Source: Labrenzia sp. PHM005 (GTDB lineage: Bacteria > Pseudomonadota > Alphaproteobacteria > Rhizobiales > Stappiaceae). From it: DNA of 64,000 bases. Location: the NCBI RefSeq assembly GCF_006517275.1, contig NZ_CP041191.1:1296501-1360500 (forward strand). The letters are read 5' to 3'. Numbering within the stretch: position 1 is the first letter of the stretch; every line of letters starts with the position of its first letter. A program made the translations under genes and the position numbers. This document shows, in pieces, positions 25,766 to 35,814 of this stretch. Below the pieces are notes generated by a model. That model saw nothing but the letters and a program-made list of their open reading frames with translations. It did not search any database and was not told where the DNA came from.

Positions 25766-25934
25766 GGTCGTGAGTTTCCCCTTTATTCATATTATGCGCA
25801 TGATATTCCGCATGCAGCACAGCTCCCTCAACATATGGGAGAATACGGATCTTAGCACAAGATTGATTTCGTGAAAAAATCGTAATCTTTCTACGCCAGT
25901 CCGTATTTCCGCACCGTATGATTAAGAGAGTGCC

Positions 25935-26708
25935 TTATTTCATTTCTTTTAGGCGGGATTCGATCTGACGGTCACAAGTGCCCTGTTGCCAGCGGAAGAT
26001 CTCTTCTGCCTTGAAATCCATCACTTCTTTTGTTGTGTCGCGCATGACTTCCGGTGTTACACCGTCCTGAAACCATTGCAGGACACCATAATCCCCACCA
26101 GCATCGGTGAAGAAGGCCAGTGGTTTGCCATTTTCCATAATGCCAACCCGGCCAACACGAACGTCCTCGACGGTCACGTCACGGGACTTGCCGTCGATTG
26201 TGAGTTTGGATTTCGAAACGCGCAGTTTTTTGCCAGCTGACTGCGGTGTGCCAACCCAGCCGCCGCCTTTCAAGCGGTTGCCCTTGTTTTCCACGGACAG
26301 ACAGGAGTTTTTATAGTTCGGGATAGACAAGCGTTTTGCTGAGACTTCAATCGCGTCTTTGCCCTTTTCCGAGATGGTATATTTCATCTCGTGTTCGCCG
26401 GTCCGGTAGACACGGATTCCAACGGGTGTGAAACCGTTATCACCAATGCTACGGGTGAAAAAATCGAACTGGTTGGCATCATTGGTGCCAGCCCGGCGGT
26501 AAAGCCAGCGCTTTGGCAGACCATTTTCGAACACCAGCCAATCACTGACGACCAGGCCGCGGGCGCCCTCAGGCGTATTCAGCTGCCAGACACCGGTGTG
26601 AAACGGGCTCTCAGCCTGGGCAGCAGGTGCAGCCATTAGCAGAGATGCGGCAGCAAGCGCAGCGGCGGCAGTGGTCTTGAACAACGAACTCAAATGATTG
26701 ACCGGCAT
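25935..26708 (-). CDS. Exported hypothetical protein
   Basis: A 257-residue exported protein. The start at 26708 gives a standard signal peptide (AAAALAAASLLMAAPAAQA, cleaved about residue 32) and has GGGAGGG upstream, 10 bases away; an upstream in-frame codon at 26771 would add a second hydrophobic stretch. The mature part is beta-rich with two cysteines (NSCLSVEN; GTCDRQIES). I do not recognise a domain and assign no function. Confidence 0.78.
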   Translation of the reverse strand: MPVNHLSSLFKTTAAAALAAASLLMAAPAAQAESPFHTGVWQLNTPEGARGLVVSDWLVFENGLPKRWLYRRAGTNDANQFDFFTRSIGDNGFTPVGIRVYRTGEHEMKYTISEKGKDAIEVSAKRLSIPNYKNSCLSVENKGNRLKGGGWVGTPQSAGKKLRVSKSKLTIDGKSRDVTVEDVRVGRVGIMENGKPLAFFTDAGGDYGVLQWFQDGVTPEVMRDTTKEVMDFKAEEIFRWQQGTCDRQIESRLKEMK

Positions 26709-26852
26709 ATTGGTAAGCCCTCCCAGAAAAAAGACAGCTAATCGGATAGCCAAGATAGGCCGGACGCGCAAGGCTCATCGATCGTGAGCAAGCGCCTCCG
26801 TCTAGAGAATTTCATGAATTTTTTCTGACGGTTAACAATTATACCGCCAGTT

Positions 26853-29435
26853 CTAAAGATTCCTAAGGACAGGAGCTGGTTTCTCGCCAAGAACGCGCCA
26901 TGTGCCGATCAGGCCAAATCCGACGGTCAAAACCAGCGCGATCAGGGCTGCGCTGAAGGCTGTGACCGGCAGCAGTGTGAACGAGCCGCCCATGATCCCG
27001 GTAATCACATACCAAGCAGCGACCCCGCCCGCCAGAACCGCAAAGACAGCCGTTACAAAGCCCAAAATTGCATATTCCAGTCCGTAAGCAACGATCAGCC
27101 GTGTCCGGGTCGCACCGATGGTTTTGAGGATCACAGCATCATAGATGCGGCTGCGGTGACCAGCTGCCAATGCGCCAGCAAGTACCAGGATGCTCGAGAT
27201 CAATGTGATCGAAGAGGCACCGCGTATGGCCCAGGCGAGCTGCGCGACCAGATTGTTCACCTGAGTGATGGCATCCTTCACCCGGACGGTCGTGACAGTC
27301 GGGTAGGCATTGGACACGGTTTTCAAGAGCGCCAGCTCTGTTTCGGCCGGTACAGCGTCTTCCCAGCCCAGCGTCATCAGGTGAGAATGCGGCGCGCCGG
27401 CAAACGTATTCGGCGAGAACACCATGACGAAGTTGATGCCAAGCGATTGCCATTCGACATCCCGGAGATTGGCGATCGTGGCCGAGATCTCCCGTCCCAG
27501 AACGTTGACGGTAATGGTGTCTCCGATTTTCAGGCCGAGTTCCATGGCCGCTTCCGCATCAAAGGACAAGAGCGGCGGGCCTGCATAATCCTGTGGCCAC
27601 CACTCGCCTTCGGCCAGCTTGGAATTGGCCGGCAGTTGGGCCTCGTACGTGATGCCGCGGTCGCCACGCAAAACCCAATCTGAGCCTTCTTGTGCGGGAA
27701 CAAATTCACTGCTGGCAATGCCGTTCAAAGTGGTGATGCGGCCTCGCAGCATCGGAACACTTTGGATTTCAGCGCCTGTTGTTTCGGTTTGTAAAAGAGT
27801 GTCAAACGCGTCCCGTTCGTGGCTCTGAATGTCGACAAAAAAGAAGCTGGGTGCCTGACCGGCGATGGTTGCCGTGAGTTCCCGGCGCAGATTGCCGTCA
27901 ATCAACGTTAGGGCGACGAGCAATGACAAGCCGAGGCCGAGAGACAGCACAACTGACGGCGTCAGGGCTCCGGGCCGGTGAATATTGGCAATCGCTAGGC
28001 GTAACTCTGTCGAGCGAACCTGTGGCAGCCGTTTGGCCAGCGCCATGATCGCTCGCGCAACGGCGACCAGCAGGATAAACGCACCGGCAGACGCGGCGAT
28101 GTAGATCGTTGCAATCCGCTGGTCATGAGCCAGGAAAATGGCAATGGCGGCAAGCGTGAGCACGGTTACAGCGGTGGCCGACAAATAGCGTTTGCGCGGC
28201 CACTTGTTTCCGCCGGTGACAATGTCCCGGAAGAGGGCTGTCGGCGGGACATCATGTGCGCGTCCGAGCGGCCAGAGGGCAAAGGCCAGAGCTGTCAGAA
28301 GGCCGTAGATCAGCCCAAGCGCGAGTTCGCCGGGATAGATCGACACCGCCAATTTGACAGGCAGCACGTTCGCAAGAGCAGCCCCTGCTGCAAACGGGAT
28401 GATGGCACCGACCACAAGGCCAATCCCAATTCCGATCAGGGCCAGGATCAGCATTTGGACCAGATAGACCTGGAAGACAAACCCGCCGGTGGCGCCAAGG
28501 CATTTGAAGCTGGCTATGACCTCCCGTTTGGTTTCCAGAAACGCCCGGACGGCATTTGCAACACCAACACCGCCGACGACAAGGGCGGTCAAGCCGACCA
28601 AGGTCAGAAATTGAGCGAACCGGTCGATGCTACGCTGAAGCCCGGGCGAGGCATTGGCCCGCGAGCGAACCCGCCAGCCGGCATCGGATTGAGTTTGTTC
28701 GGCGTCTTCGACAATCTGCCGAAGGGCATTGATGCTCGGGGCCGGATCCATGCGCACGCGGTAATGCCAGCGCACAAGGCTGCCGGGCTGGACCAGATCC
28801 GTCGCTTCAATTGCTGCGGTAGAGATCATCAGGCGTGGACCGAAGTCCATGCCGCCGGCAAGTTTGTCCGGTTCACTGTCGATGACATCGGTGATTGTGA
28901 CCGTGGAACGGCCGAGTTCGAGTGTATCGCCAACCTCTAGGTCGAGCCGGGCCAGAAGCGCCAATTCCGCAACGGCGCCCCAAGTCCCACCCTTTTGCGA
29001 CAAGGCATCTTGTAAGGATTGTCCGGATTGCAATTCGAGGGCGCCATAGAGCGGATAAACGTCATCAACTGCCTTTAACTCGACCAGAGTTTGATCGGCG
29101 TTATCCGGGCGCCGGGCCATGGCCCGTAAAGTTGCCACTTCCGAGATGGAGCCAAGGCTGTTGATGTAGGCGCGTTCGTCGTCATTTACTTGACGGTGCA
29201 CCAGCCGGAAAGAGAGATCGCCACCGAGAATAGCCTGGCCTTCCTGGGAAATCCCTTCTGTCAAGGCCCGGGAGACGGAGGTAACGCCGGAAATTGCCGC
29301 AACACCAAGCGCTATACAGGCGATGAAGATGTAAAAGCCTTTTAGTCCGCCGCGCAATTCACGCAGGGCGAAACGAAGGGCCAGTGAAAAGGTCTGATTG
29401 CCGCGGCTGGCCGGTCCGGAAACAAACCCGCTCAT
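26853..29435 (-). CDS. ybbP: ABC transporter permease, YbbP-like (FtsX family)
   Basis: An 860-residue permease with two FtsX/MacB-type membrane modules and large extracytoplasmic domains: first segment GFYIFIACIALGVAAISGV, a middle cluster near residue 270-420 and a C-terminal module after residue 730. It overlaps the ATPase gene by 4 bases. The trio with ybbA and tesA matches the conserved arrangement in E. coli, where its transport role, possibly lipid- or lysophospholipid-related, remains unclear. The ATG at 29435 is preferred; the frame runs further to 29519. Confidence 0.9.
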   Translation of the reverse strand: MSGFVSGPASRGNQTFSLALRFALRELRGGLKGFYIFIACIALGVAAISGVTSVSRALTEGISQEGQAILGGDLSFRLVHRQVNDDERAYINSLGSISEVATLRAMARRPDNADQTLVELKAVDDVYPLYGALELQSGQSLQDALSQKGGTWGAVAELALLARLDLEVGDTLELGRSTVTITDVIDSEPDKLAGGMDFGPRLMISTAAIEATDLVQPGSLVRWHYRVRMDPAPSINALRQIVEDAEQTQSDAGWRVRSRANASPGLQRSIDRFAQFLTLVGLTALVVGGVGVANAVRAFLETKREVIASFKCLGATGGFVFQVYLVQMLILALIGIGIGLVVGAIIPFAAGAALANVLPVKLAVSIYPGELALGLIYGLLTALAFALWPLGRAHDVPPTALFRDIVTGGNKWPRKRYLSATAVTVLTLAAIAIFLAHDQRIATIYIAASAGAFILLVAVARAIMALAKRLPQVRSTELRLAIANIHRPGALTPSVVLSLGLGLSLLVALTLIDGNLRRELTATIAGQAPSFFFVDIQSHERDAFDTLLQTETTGAEIQSVPMLRGRITTLNGIASSEFVPAQEGSDWVLRGDRGITYEAQLPANSKLAEGEWWPQDYAGPPLLSFDAEAAMELGLKIGDTITVNVLGREISATIANLRDVEWQSLGINFVMVFSPNTFAGAPHSHLMTLGWEDAVPAETELALLKTVSNAYPTVTTVRVKDAITQVNNLVAQLAWAIRGASSITLISSILVLAGALAAGHRSRIYDAVILKTIGATRTRLIVAYGLEYAILGFVTAVFAVLAGGVAAWYVITGIMGGSFTLLPVTAFSAALIALVLTVGFGLIGTWRVLGEKPAPVLRNL

Positions 29436-30148
29436 GCGGACACCTGTTCTTGTGTGTGCGGAAGATCGGCTGAGTGTTCTTCGATTTCGCCGGACCGGAC
29501 GCGGATCACCCGGTCGCACTTTTCAGCCAGCGCTTGATCGTGGGTCACCAGAACAAGGGTGGTATTGCGCTTGCGCTGGGCTTCAAACATCAATTCCACG
29601 ATTTGGGTGCCCGTGGATTCATCCAGGTTGCCGGTCGGTTCGTCCGCGATCAAAATCTGCGGTTCGACGACAAGTGCCCTGGCAACAGCAACCCTCTGCT
29701 GTTCGCCACCGGACATTTGTGCCGGATAGTGATGCAGCCGATGGCCAAGTCCGACAGCGTCGAGTTCGGCCTTTGCCTTGGCGAATGCTTCTGAGTCTCC
29801 CGCCAGCTCTAATGGAACGGCAACATTTTCAAGTGCCGTCATGTTGGGAACCAAATGGAAAGACTGGAAAATAATGCCGACATTGCGGCCGCGGAACCTT
29901 GCCAGCTGGTCTTCCGACAATCCGCCCAGTTCCGAATTGGCGACTTGAACAGAGCCTTCGTCCGCACGCTCCAGCCCCGCCATTACCATCAACAGAGTTG
30001 ATTTACCGGACCCGGATGGCCCCACCAGACCCACGGAGGTGCTTTGATCGATCTCCAGATCAATTCCTTTGAGAATATGGACCCGGCCAGCTCCTTCGCC
30101 GAGGGTCAGGTGGACATTTTTCAAAGCAATTGCTGGTGCAGTTGTCAT
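29432..30148 (-). CDS. ybbA: ABC transporter ATP-binding protein, YbbA-like
   Basis: A 238-residue LolD/YbbA-type ATPase with Walker A GPSGSGKST, signature MSGGEQQRV and Walker B ILIADEPTGNLD. It pairs with the YbbP-like permease, whose start overlaps its stop. It is divergent from the esterase gene tesA, with 123 bases between start codons, and shares a promoter region. Confidence 0.92.
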   Translation of the reverse strand: MTTAPAIALKNVHLTLGEGAGRVHILKGIDLEIDQSTSVGLVGPSGSGKSTLLMVMAGLERADEGSVQVANSELGGLSEDQLARFRGRNVGIIFQSFHLVPNMTALENVAVPLELAGDSEAFAKAKAELDAVGLGHRLHHYPAQMSGGEQQRVAVARALVVEPQILIADEPTGNLDESTGTQIVELMFEAQRKRNTTLVLVTHDQALAEKCDRVIRVRSGEIEEHSADLPHTQEQVSA

Positions 30149-30271
30149 GTTTGGGCCTTTATAACGGTCATATGCTGGCCGTTTTGGCCGTCACATGCCC
30201 TCGACAAGTGGTCACTTTGCGACCATATGGGCCTGATGTCGCACGTCTTCCAGTCAGGAAAGTGTAATAGA

Positions 30272-30901
30272 GTGTATCGATTCTTTCTGTATTTGATGAT
30301 GCCCCTGGTTTTCGTTGCCGCAGGCCCGGCGAAAGCTGCTGATCTCAAGCTGGTGGTTCTGGGCGATAGCCTGTCGGCCGGATATCAACTCTCGGCAGGC
30401 GATGGCTTTCCGGAACAATTACAGCGTGCCCTTGATCAGCGCGGCCATTCCGTCGAAGTCGTCAATGCCGGCGTTTCTGGAGACACATCTTCCGGGGGAC
30501 TTTCGCGCCTCGACTGGTCGGTCGGTAATGATACCGACGCGGTGATCGTTGAATTGGGCGCCAATGACGCGCTTCGGGGTATCCAGCCCGAGGTTACCCG
30601 AAAAAACATTCAAGACATCGTCACGCGTCTCAAAGACAAAAAGATTGCTGTGCTTCTGGCCGGAATGCTGGCGCCACGAAATCTTGGTGATGCTTATGCG
30701 CAAGCCTTTGATTCCATCTATCCAGATGTGTCAAAAGAGCAGGGAGCTCTGCTTTATCCCTTTTTTCTAGATGGGGTCGCGCTCAATCCAGACCTCAATT
30801 TAGCGGACGGTATGCACCCGAATGCAAAGGGTGTTGCGGTCATCGTTGAAAACATCTTGCCTATGGTCGAAGAGCTGCTCTTGGAGGCAGGAAAGTCCTA
30901 A
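30272..30901 (+). CDS. tesA: Arylesterase / lysophospholipase TesA-like (SGNH hydrolase)
   Basis: A 209-residue periplasmic SGNH hydrolase. The blocks are all present: VVLGDSLSAGY (nucleophile Ser), the glycine block near GVSGDTSSGG, ELGANDALRG, and DGMHPNAKG with the catalytic Asp and His. The GTG at 30272 gives a standard signal peptide (YRFFLYLMMPLVFVAAGPAKA) and 209 residues, against 208 in E. coli TesA; AGGAAAG lies about 9 bases before. In-frame ATGs at 30227 and 30236 would add unlikely residues. Confidence 0.88.
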   Translation: MYRFFLYLMMPLVFVAAGPAKAADLKLVVLGDSLSAGYQLSAGDGFPEQLQRALDQRGHSVEVVNAGVSGDTSSGGLSRLDWSVGNDTDAVIVELGANDALRGIQPEVTRKNIQDIVTRLKDKKIAVLLAGMLAPRNLGDAYAQAFDSIYPDVSKEQGALLYPFFLDGVALNPDLNLADGMHPNAKGVAVIVENILPMVEELLLEAGKS

Positions 30902-30951
30902 AGCGCCTGCCGCTTTTCGCCCAACAGACGAAATACAAAAGGAAAACCTGC

Positions 30952-32004
30952 ATGGAAATGCGCACGCTCGGCCGCACGGATATCAAAGTCAGTGCTTTGT
31001 GCCTTGGTACAATGACGTTCGGTGAACAAAACACCGAGGCCGAAGGGCACGCCCAAATGGATTATGCGCTGGAAAAGGGCGTCAACTTCTTTGATACGGC
31101 AGAGCTCTATGCGATCCCGCCGAAAAAGGAAACGCGCGGGCGAACTGAACGCATCATCGGAACCTGGTTCAAAAAGACCGGCAACCGCGACAAGGTTGTC
31201 CTGGCGACCAAAGTGGTTGGCCGGACTGGTATGGATTGGTTCCGGGGGCACGGCAAGGGCGCCAGTCTCATCCGCGAAGAAATCGAATTTGCCGTCGACC
31301 GCAGCCTCAAAAGCCTTCAGACCGACTACATCGATCTCTATCAGATCCACTGGCCGGACCGGAACATGAGCAATTTCGGCGCAAATCCGACCCGCTGGGC
31401 CGCTCCGGATCGGGTGGAAGGTGAAAACAGTATTGAAAGCACGCTGGAAGTCATGGCGGATCTGGTGAAGAGCGGCAAGGTGCGCCAGATCGGTATTTCC
31501 AATGAGAGTTCCTGGGGCACGATGCGTTATGTCGCGGCATCCGAACATCTCGGCCTGCCACGGGTCGCTTCCATCCAGAACACCTACAACCTGGTGAACC
31601 GGACGTTTGAGACCGGACTGGCGGAGATTGCAGACCGCGAGGACGTCGGCCTTCTGGGCTATTCTGCGTTGGCGCAAGGGTATCTGAGCGGAAAATACAG
31701 AGGGGGTGCGTTGCCGGCTGGCTCTCGCAAATGCCTGTTCGACCGCTTGCAGCGTTATGAGCATCCAAGGGCGCTGGCAGCTTATGATGCTTATTTCGAC
31801 TTGGCCAAGGAGGCGGGTCTTGATCCGGCTCAGATGGCGATTGCATTTGCCAAGTCGCGGGACTTCATGACCTCGGTCATTCTGGGCGCAACCCGGATGG
31901 AGCAGCTGGAAACGGACATTGGTGCGGCCGATGTGACACTTAGCAGCGATGTTTTGGAAAAGATCGACGCCATTCACCAGGAATTTGGCAATCCGGCGCC
32001 ATAG
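30952..32004 (+). CDS. Aldo/keto reductase (Tas-like)
   Basis: A 350-residue NADPH-dependent aldo/keto reductase of the Tas/YghZ-like group. It shows GVNFFDTAELY with the catalytic Asp and Tyr, the lysine in VLATKVVG, the histidine in LYQIHWPDR, and the C-terminal NADP-binding SVILGATR. Length fits the Tas type, which is longer than the usual 280-320. The physiological substrate cannot be read from sequence. A strong terminator follows at 32047. Confidence 0.9.
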   Translation: MEMRTLGRTDIKVSALCLGTMTFGEQNTEAEGHAQMDYALEKGVNFFDTAELYAIPPKKETRGRTERIIGTWFKKTGNRDKVVLATKVVGRTGMDWFRGHGKGASLIREEIEFAVDRSLKSLQTDYIDLYQIHWPDRNMSNFGANPTRWAAPDRVEGENSIESTLEVMADLVKSGKVRQIGISNESSWGTMRYVAASEHLGLPRVASIQNTYNLVNRTFETGLAEIADREDVGLLGYSALAQGYLSGKYRGGALPAGSRKCLFDRLQRYEHPRALAAYDAYFDLAKEAGLDPAQMAIAFAKSRDFMTSVILGATRMEQLETDIGAADVTLSSDVLEKIDAIHQEFGNPAP

Positions 32005-32046
32005 ACGCGGCGGTTCTGATCCAGAGAATCAAAACGAAACCAGTTC

Positions 32047-32074
32047 AGGCCGGACAGACATCTCTGTCCGGCCT
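32047..32074 (+). terminator. Intrinsic terminator after the aldo/keto reductase
   Basis: Perfect 12-bp stem aggccggacaga / tctgtccggcct with a catc loop, followed by six T. It lies 43 bases after the stop codon. Confidence 0.9.
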
Positions 32075-32190
32075 TTTTTGTCTCTCCACATAAATACCGG
32101 TTAAAATCCAATATCTTGGTTTTTTGTCTTGCGAATTTCATGAAGTTGATTCCTCATGGGAGACATCAGCGTTTGGCGGAGGGACCACCT

Positions 32191-32727
32191 ATGCCGCGGC
32201 TTTTTACAGGCCTTGAGATTCCGTCTGAGACGGCCCTCATGTTGTCCATGCTCCGGGGAGGCCTTCGGGGCGCCCGCTGGATCGATCCGGAAAATTATCA
32301 CATCACCTTGCGCTTTATTGGCGACATTGATGACCGCACGGCCGATGAGGTGGTGGACGCCCTTGACCGGATCCATCGGGAGCCCGTGGAAATCCGGCTT
32401 GATAGCCTTGGATCTTTCGGCAATGGCAAACCGCACGCGGTCTGGGCCGGGGTTCAATTGACCTCGGCACTGGCAGAACTGCAGGCGGAGCAGGAGAGGA
32501 TCCTGCAACGGCTGAATTTGCCAGCTGAACGGCGCAAGTATGTGCCGCACGTCACCCTTGCCCGGTGCAAATCATCGACCAACGAGGATGTCGCAAAGTG
32601 GCTGTGTGAGCGTGGCAGTTTTCAGGCACCGCCATTTGTTGCCGGCCGGTTTGTCCTTTTTTCTGCCAAATCCAGCGTTGGTGGCGGGCCATATCTTGTC
32701 GAAGAAGCCTATCCACTGGCGGCGTGA
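32191..32727 (+). CDS. thpR: RNA 2',3'-cyclic phosphodiesterase ThpR
   Basis: A 178-residue 2H phosphoesterase. The paired motifs are HITL at residues 37-40 and HVTL at 120-123. Members open 2',3'-cyclic phosphates to 2'-phosphates and also act on 2'-5' linkages. The start at 32191 has GGAGGG about 6 bases upstream; the longer frame to 32116 lacks this. The promoter lies in the 186 bases after the terminator. Confidence 0.9.
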   Translation: MPRLFTGLEIPSETALMLSMLRGGLRGARWIDPENYHITLRFIGDIDDRTADEVVDALDRIHREPVEIRLDSLGSFGNGKPHAVWAGVQLTSALAELQAEQERILQRLNLPAERRKYVPHVTLARCKSSTNEDVAKWLCERGSFQAPPFVAGRFVLFSAKSSVGGGPYLVEEAYPLAA

Positions 32728-33128
32728 GTTGGGAAGGCCCGGATTGAATTTCGTTCGCAGTGTCGCGAGTGAAGTCTATTTGGTGTTGATGTTGTGGATT
32801 GCAATCTGAAGTATTTATATTGGTACTTTGGCGAATTCCTTTCAGTCAATTTGAAAATTTAGTATCTGTGTTTATGCAGATGCGTCTATCTGTAACTTCG
32901 GATCAAATGTATGACGTCAATAACAATTCTGAGGGGGTTATAACATTATTTAGCCAGCTAAGGTTGTTGTTATTTTCTTTTTCAATTCTTGTTTCAGTCT
33001 TTGGAATATTGAAAATTGTTTCTTTTTTATTTTGGTGTCGTAAAGGAATATTAATTCAAATCAGGTGACCTGTGCCAACTGTGCGTGGATTGAATCCTTC
33101 AGTCTGCAATTTAAAAAATGGTGCACCT
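32728..33128. other. AT-rich intergenic region before the chemoreceptor
   Basis: About 400 bases that are clearly richer in A and T than the rest of the window, especially 32790-33065, with homopolymer runs. A 89-codon frame (32799-33068) could give a hydrophobic peptide, but it starts at TTG without a ribosome-binding site. I see no hairpin terminator and no clear promoter, although the receptor's promoter must lie here. Confidence 0.6.
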
Positions 33129-35093
33129 ATGAAGTTCATCGCTAATCTGTCAATCGCGGCACGCGTAGGCAGCCTGTCGGTCATCACAATCATTGCTATT
33201 GTCGCGTTGTTCTTTATCGCCCGGCACAGCCATGTTTTGGTTGGGGCGGAAAACGACAAGCTCGCCGAATACTCCCAAATGGATTTCTACGTATCGCAAG
33301 TTCTGGCGAGAGCTCAGGATATGCGGCGTGCCGAGAAGGATTTTCTACTCAAAAAAGATCCGGCGCTTCAGGAAACTTACAACAAGAGTTTTGATGAAGC
33401 TGTTGAGTTCCTGAAGTCTATTGCGGAAAAACCGGAAGCTTCTGGTCAGATGGCGGCGATTGAGAACCTCGAAAAAACTCTCACAATGCACAAGGAAGAG
33501 TTCGACGTCCTTGTTGTTGATTTGACCGAAATGGGTCTGAACGAGAAGGTGGGCCTTAAAGGGGAGTTGCGCTCCGCCGTTCACAATGTCGAAGAAAAAC
33601 TCAAAGCGGCCAATCTTGACGCTCTGACGGTCAAGATGCTGATGATGCGCCGCCATGAAAAAGACTTCATGCTGCGCGGTGCCACCAAATACATCGATCG
33701 GATCGATAAGCGTCGTGCTGAATTTGCAAAAATGCTTCCCGAAAGCGGATTGTCTGATGCCGAGCAGAAGGAAATCAGCAGCCTTCTGGATACGTACCAA
33801 GCAGCCTTCAAAAAATTTGCTGAAAAATCAGTCCGCATCCAAGAGGAAATTGCTCACGCGGATGAGACGTTTGAAAAGCTTACTCCAGATTGGGCAGCTC
33901 TGTCTGAGACGGCCTATCTTGGAAAAAAAGCGGCGAGCGAAGGTGTTGTCACGGCGCGTGATCTTTCCCGAAACGTTTTCCTTGTCGTTGGTGCAGTCGG
34001 ACTGCTGCTTGCGATTGCTCTTGGCTGGGTAATCGGCCGCAGCATCACAGGTCCGATCAACTCGCTTACGACCGTCATGAGCGAACTGGCGGAAGGCAAT
34101 AACAAAGTCGAAGTTGGGTTTGCAGACCGCCAAAACGAAATCGGCAGCATTGCCCGCGCCGTTGAGGTGTTCCGCGCCAATGCGATCCGGACAGAACAGC
34201 TTGAGGCAGAACAGAAGGACCAGGAAGCCCGCGCTGAGGAAGAAAAACGGGCGATGATGCAAAATCTGGCCAGCCAGTTCGAAGCCTCTGTCGGCGCGAT
34301 CGTCGAGCGGGTTTCCAATACAGCATCCAATCTGGATCAAAGCGCGCAGACAATGGCACGCGTATCGGAAAACACCAGCGAACGGGCTGAAAACGCCGCT
34401 CTTGCCTCTGCCCAAACAACCGAAAACGTTTCGGTCGTGGCCTCCGCTGCAGAAGAAATGACGGCTTCGATCAGCGAGATCAATGAACAGATTATCCGTG
34501 CGTCTCACGCATCAAAGAGCGCTGCACAAGATGTCTCCAGCACGGCGAGCCAAATGGAAGCTTTGGCAAATATGGCTGACCGGATTGGTGAAGTCGTTTC
34601 CATGATCTCTGACATTGCCGAGCAGACCAATTTACTGGCGCTGAACGCAACCATTGAATCCGCCCGCGCCGGCGAAGCCGGTAAGGGCTTCGCGGTTGTG
34701 GCCAGCGAGGTAAAGGCTCTGGCGAATGAAACTGCCAAGGCAACGGAAAACATCTCCGAGCTGGTGACGGAAATCCAGGCAGAAACCAAAACAGCTGTTG
34801 GATCGATTGCGAAGATCGGCGATGTGATGCGCGATCTTGATCAATCCTCGACCGCCATTGCCTCTGCCATGGAAGAGCAGGGCGCGACCACTCAGAGCGT
34901 TGCGGAGAATGTCGCACAGGCCGCCAATGGCACGCGGGATGTATCCGACAGCATTCAGGTTGTGAAAGATGCGTCGGTCGACTCAAGTGAAGCGACCCAC
35001 GAAGTGCAATCGAGCATCGATGAACTGACCGAGCAGTCCAACCTGCTGCGTGATGAGGTCAACCGGTTCCTCGGACAGATCCGGGCAGCTTGA
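33129..35093 (+). CDS. Methyl-accepting chemotaxis protein with HBM sensor domain
   Basis: A 654-residue chemoreceptor. An N-terminal membrane segment (residues 14-31) is followed by a periplasmic helical-bimodular sensor: the repeated motifs [11 protein letters not shown] and [10 protein letters not shown] are typical of HBM domains, which bind small organic acids. A second membrane segment (about 285-303) leads to HAMP and a signalling domain whose tip reads [20 protein letters not shown]. No che genes are adjacent. The start at 33129 has only a weak ribosome-binding site. A 13-bp terminator follows. Confidence 0.93.
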   Translation: MKFIANLSIAARVGSLSVITIIAIVALFFIARHSHVLVGAENDKLAEYSQMDFYVSQVLARAQDMRRAEKDFLLKKDPALQETYNKSFDEAVEFLKSIAEKPEASGQMAAIENLEKTLTMHKEEFDVLVVDLTEMGLNEKVGLKGELRSAVHNVEEKLKAANLDALTVKMLMMRRHEKDFMLRGATKYIDRIDKRRAEFAKMLPESGLSDAEQKEISSLLDTYQAAFKKFAEKSVRIQEEIAHADETFEKLTPDWAALSETAYLGKKAASEGVVTARDLSRNVFLVVGAVGLLLAIALGWVIGRSITGPINSLTTVMSELAEGNNKVEVGFADRQNEIGSIARAVEVFRANAIRTEQLEAEQKDQEARAEEEKRAMMQNLASQFEASVGAIVERVSNTASNLDQSAQTMARVSENTSERAENAALASAQTTENVSVVASAAEEMTASISEINEQIIRASHASKSAAQDVSSTASQMEALANMADRIGEVVSMISDIAEQTNLLALNATIESARAGEAGKGFAVVASEVKALANETAKATENISELVTEIQAETKTAVGSIAKIGDVMRDLDQSSTAIASAMEEQGATTQSVAENVAQAANGTRDVSDSIQVVKDASVDSSEATHEVQSSIDELTEQSNLLRDEVNRFLGQIRAA

Positions 35094-35099
35094 TGTCTC

Positions 35100-35133
35100 A
35101 GACACGCCCGGCTCTTTTTTGCCGGGCGTGTCT
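35100..35133 (+). terminator. Intrinsic terminator after the chemoreceptor gene
   Basis: Perfect 13-bp stem agacacgcccggc / gccgggcgtgtct, separated by a T-rich loop, just 6 bases after the stop codon. T-rich sequence follows. Confidence 0.85.
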
Positions 35134-35242
35134 TGTTTCCTCGAACGGCATTCATCAACAGCGATCTTGGACAACGCCGGCATGGCGGACCAGCTCTATA
35201 CTGGGTCTGTAGATCTGGTGCCTGACAGTTATGGATGGCGTT

Positions 35243-35704
35243 TCATATATTGAGTGATGACCCGGTTTTAATTGCATCCATCGAGACGAAAGTTCTGAAC
35301 TTTTTGATATTGCCGTTTTCAAAGAACATCCGGCGTGTGAAATCCTCGTAAGCTGGCATGCTTTCGACAATGACAACCAGAACAAAATCGACCTCACCGG
35401 TCACGTAAAAACACTGCTGTACTTCAGGTGCTTCCCGAAAGGCATGTTTTGCCGCATCAATTTCCTTTGGAATTTCGCTTGCAAGCTCAACTTCCACGAA
35501 AATTGTCAAAGGAAGGCCGACAGCTGCCGGTTTAACAACGGCAACGTTGGCTGCGATGACACCATCCGCCTCCATGCGGCGGATGCGCCGCTGCACGGAT
35601 GGTGCCGAAAGATTTACCTGCTCACCAATTTTATGCTGGGGTGTTTTGTTGTCTTTCTGCAAAACACCCAATATGGCCCGGTCATGGCTGTCCAGATTGG
35701 TCAT
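35243..35704 (-). CDS. Lrp/AsnC family transcriptional regulator
   Basis: A 153-residue Lrp-type regulator with an N-terminal helix-turn-helix (HKIGEQVNLSAPSVQRRIRRME) and a C-terminal RAM ligand domain (VTGEVDFVLVVIVESMPAYEDF). Such regulators sense amino acids. It is divergent from the M20 amidohydrolase and diaminopropionate ammonia-lyase genes, its likely targets, with 110 bases between start codons. Confidence 0.92.
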   Translation of the reverse strand: MTNLDSHDRAILGVLQKDNKTPQHKIGEQVNLSAPSVQRRIRRMEADGVIAANVAVVKPAAVGLPLTIFVEVELASEIPKEIDAAKHAFREAPEVQQCFYVTGEVDFVLVVIVESMPAYEDFTRRMFFENGNIKKFRTFVSMDAIKTGSSLNI

Positions 35705-35814
35705 GTGAAATAATCTTGCATCTTAGCACCGTAAATCCAGCGCAAATTTCATCAGGTGCAAGCTATTCTCTCATTCAGGTTCTGTAAATCGGGATGAAGA
35801 AGAGAGATCAAACG

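Noticed and set aside
32799..33068. 89-codon frame with hydrophobic segment before the chemoreceptor
   Set aside because: TTG start without ribosome-binding site, atypical AT-rich composition and no recognised family; recorded only as an observation on the region.
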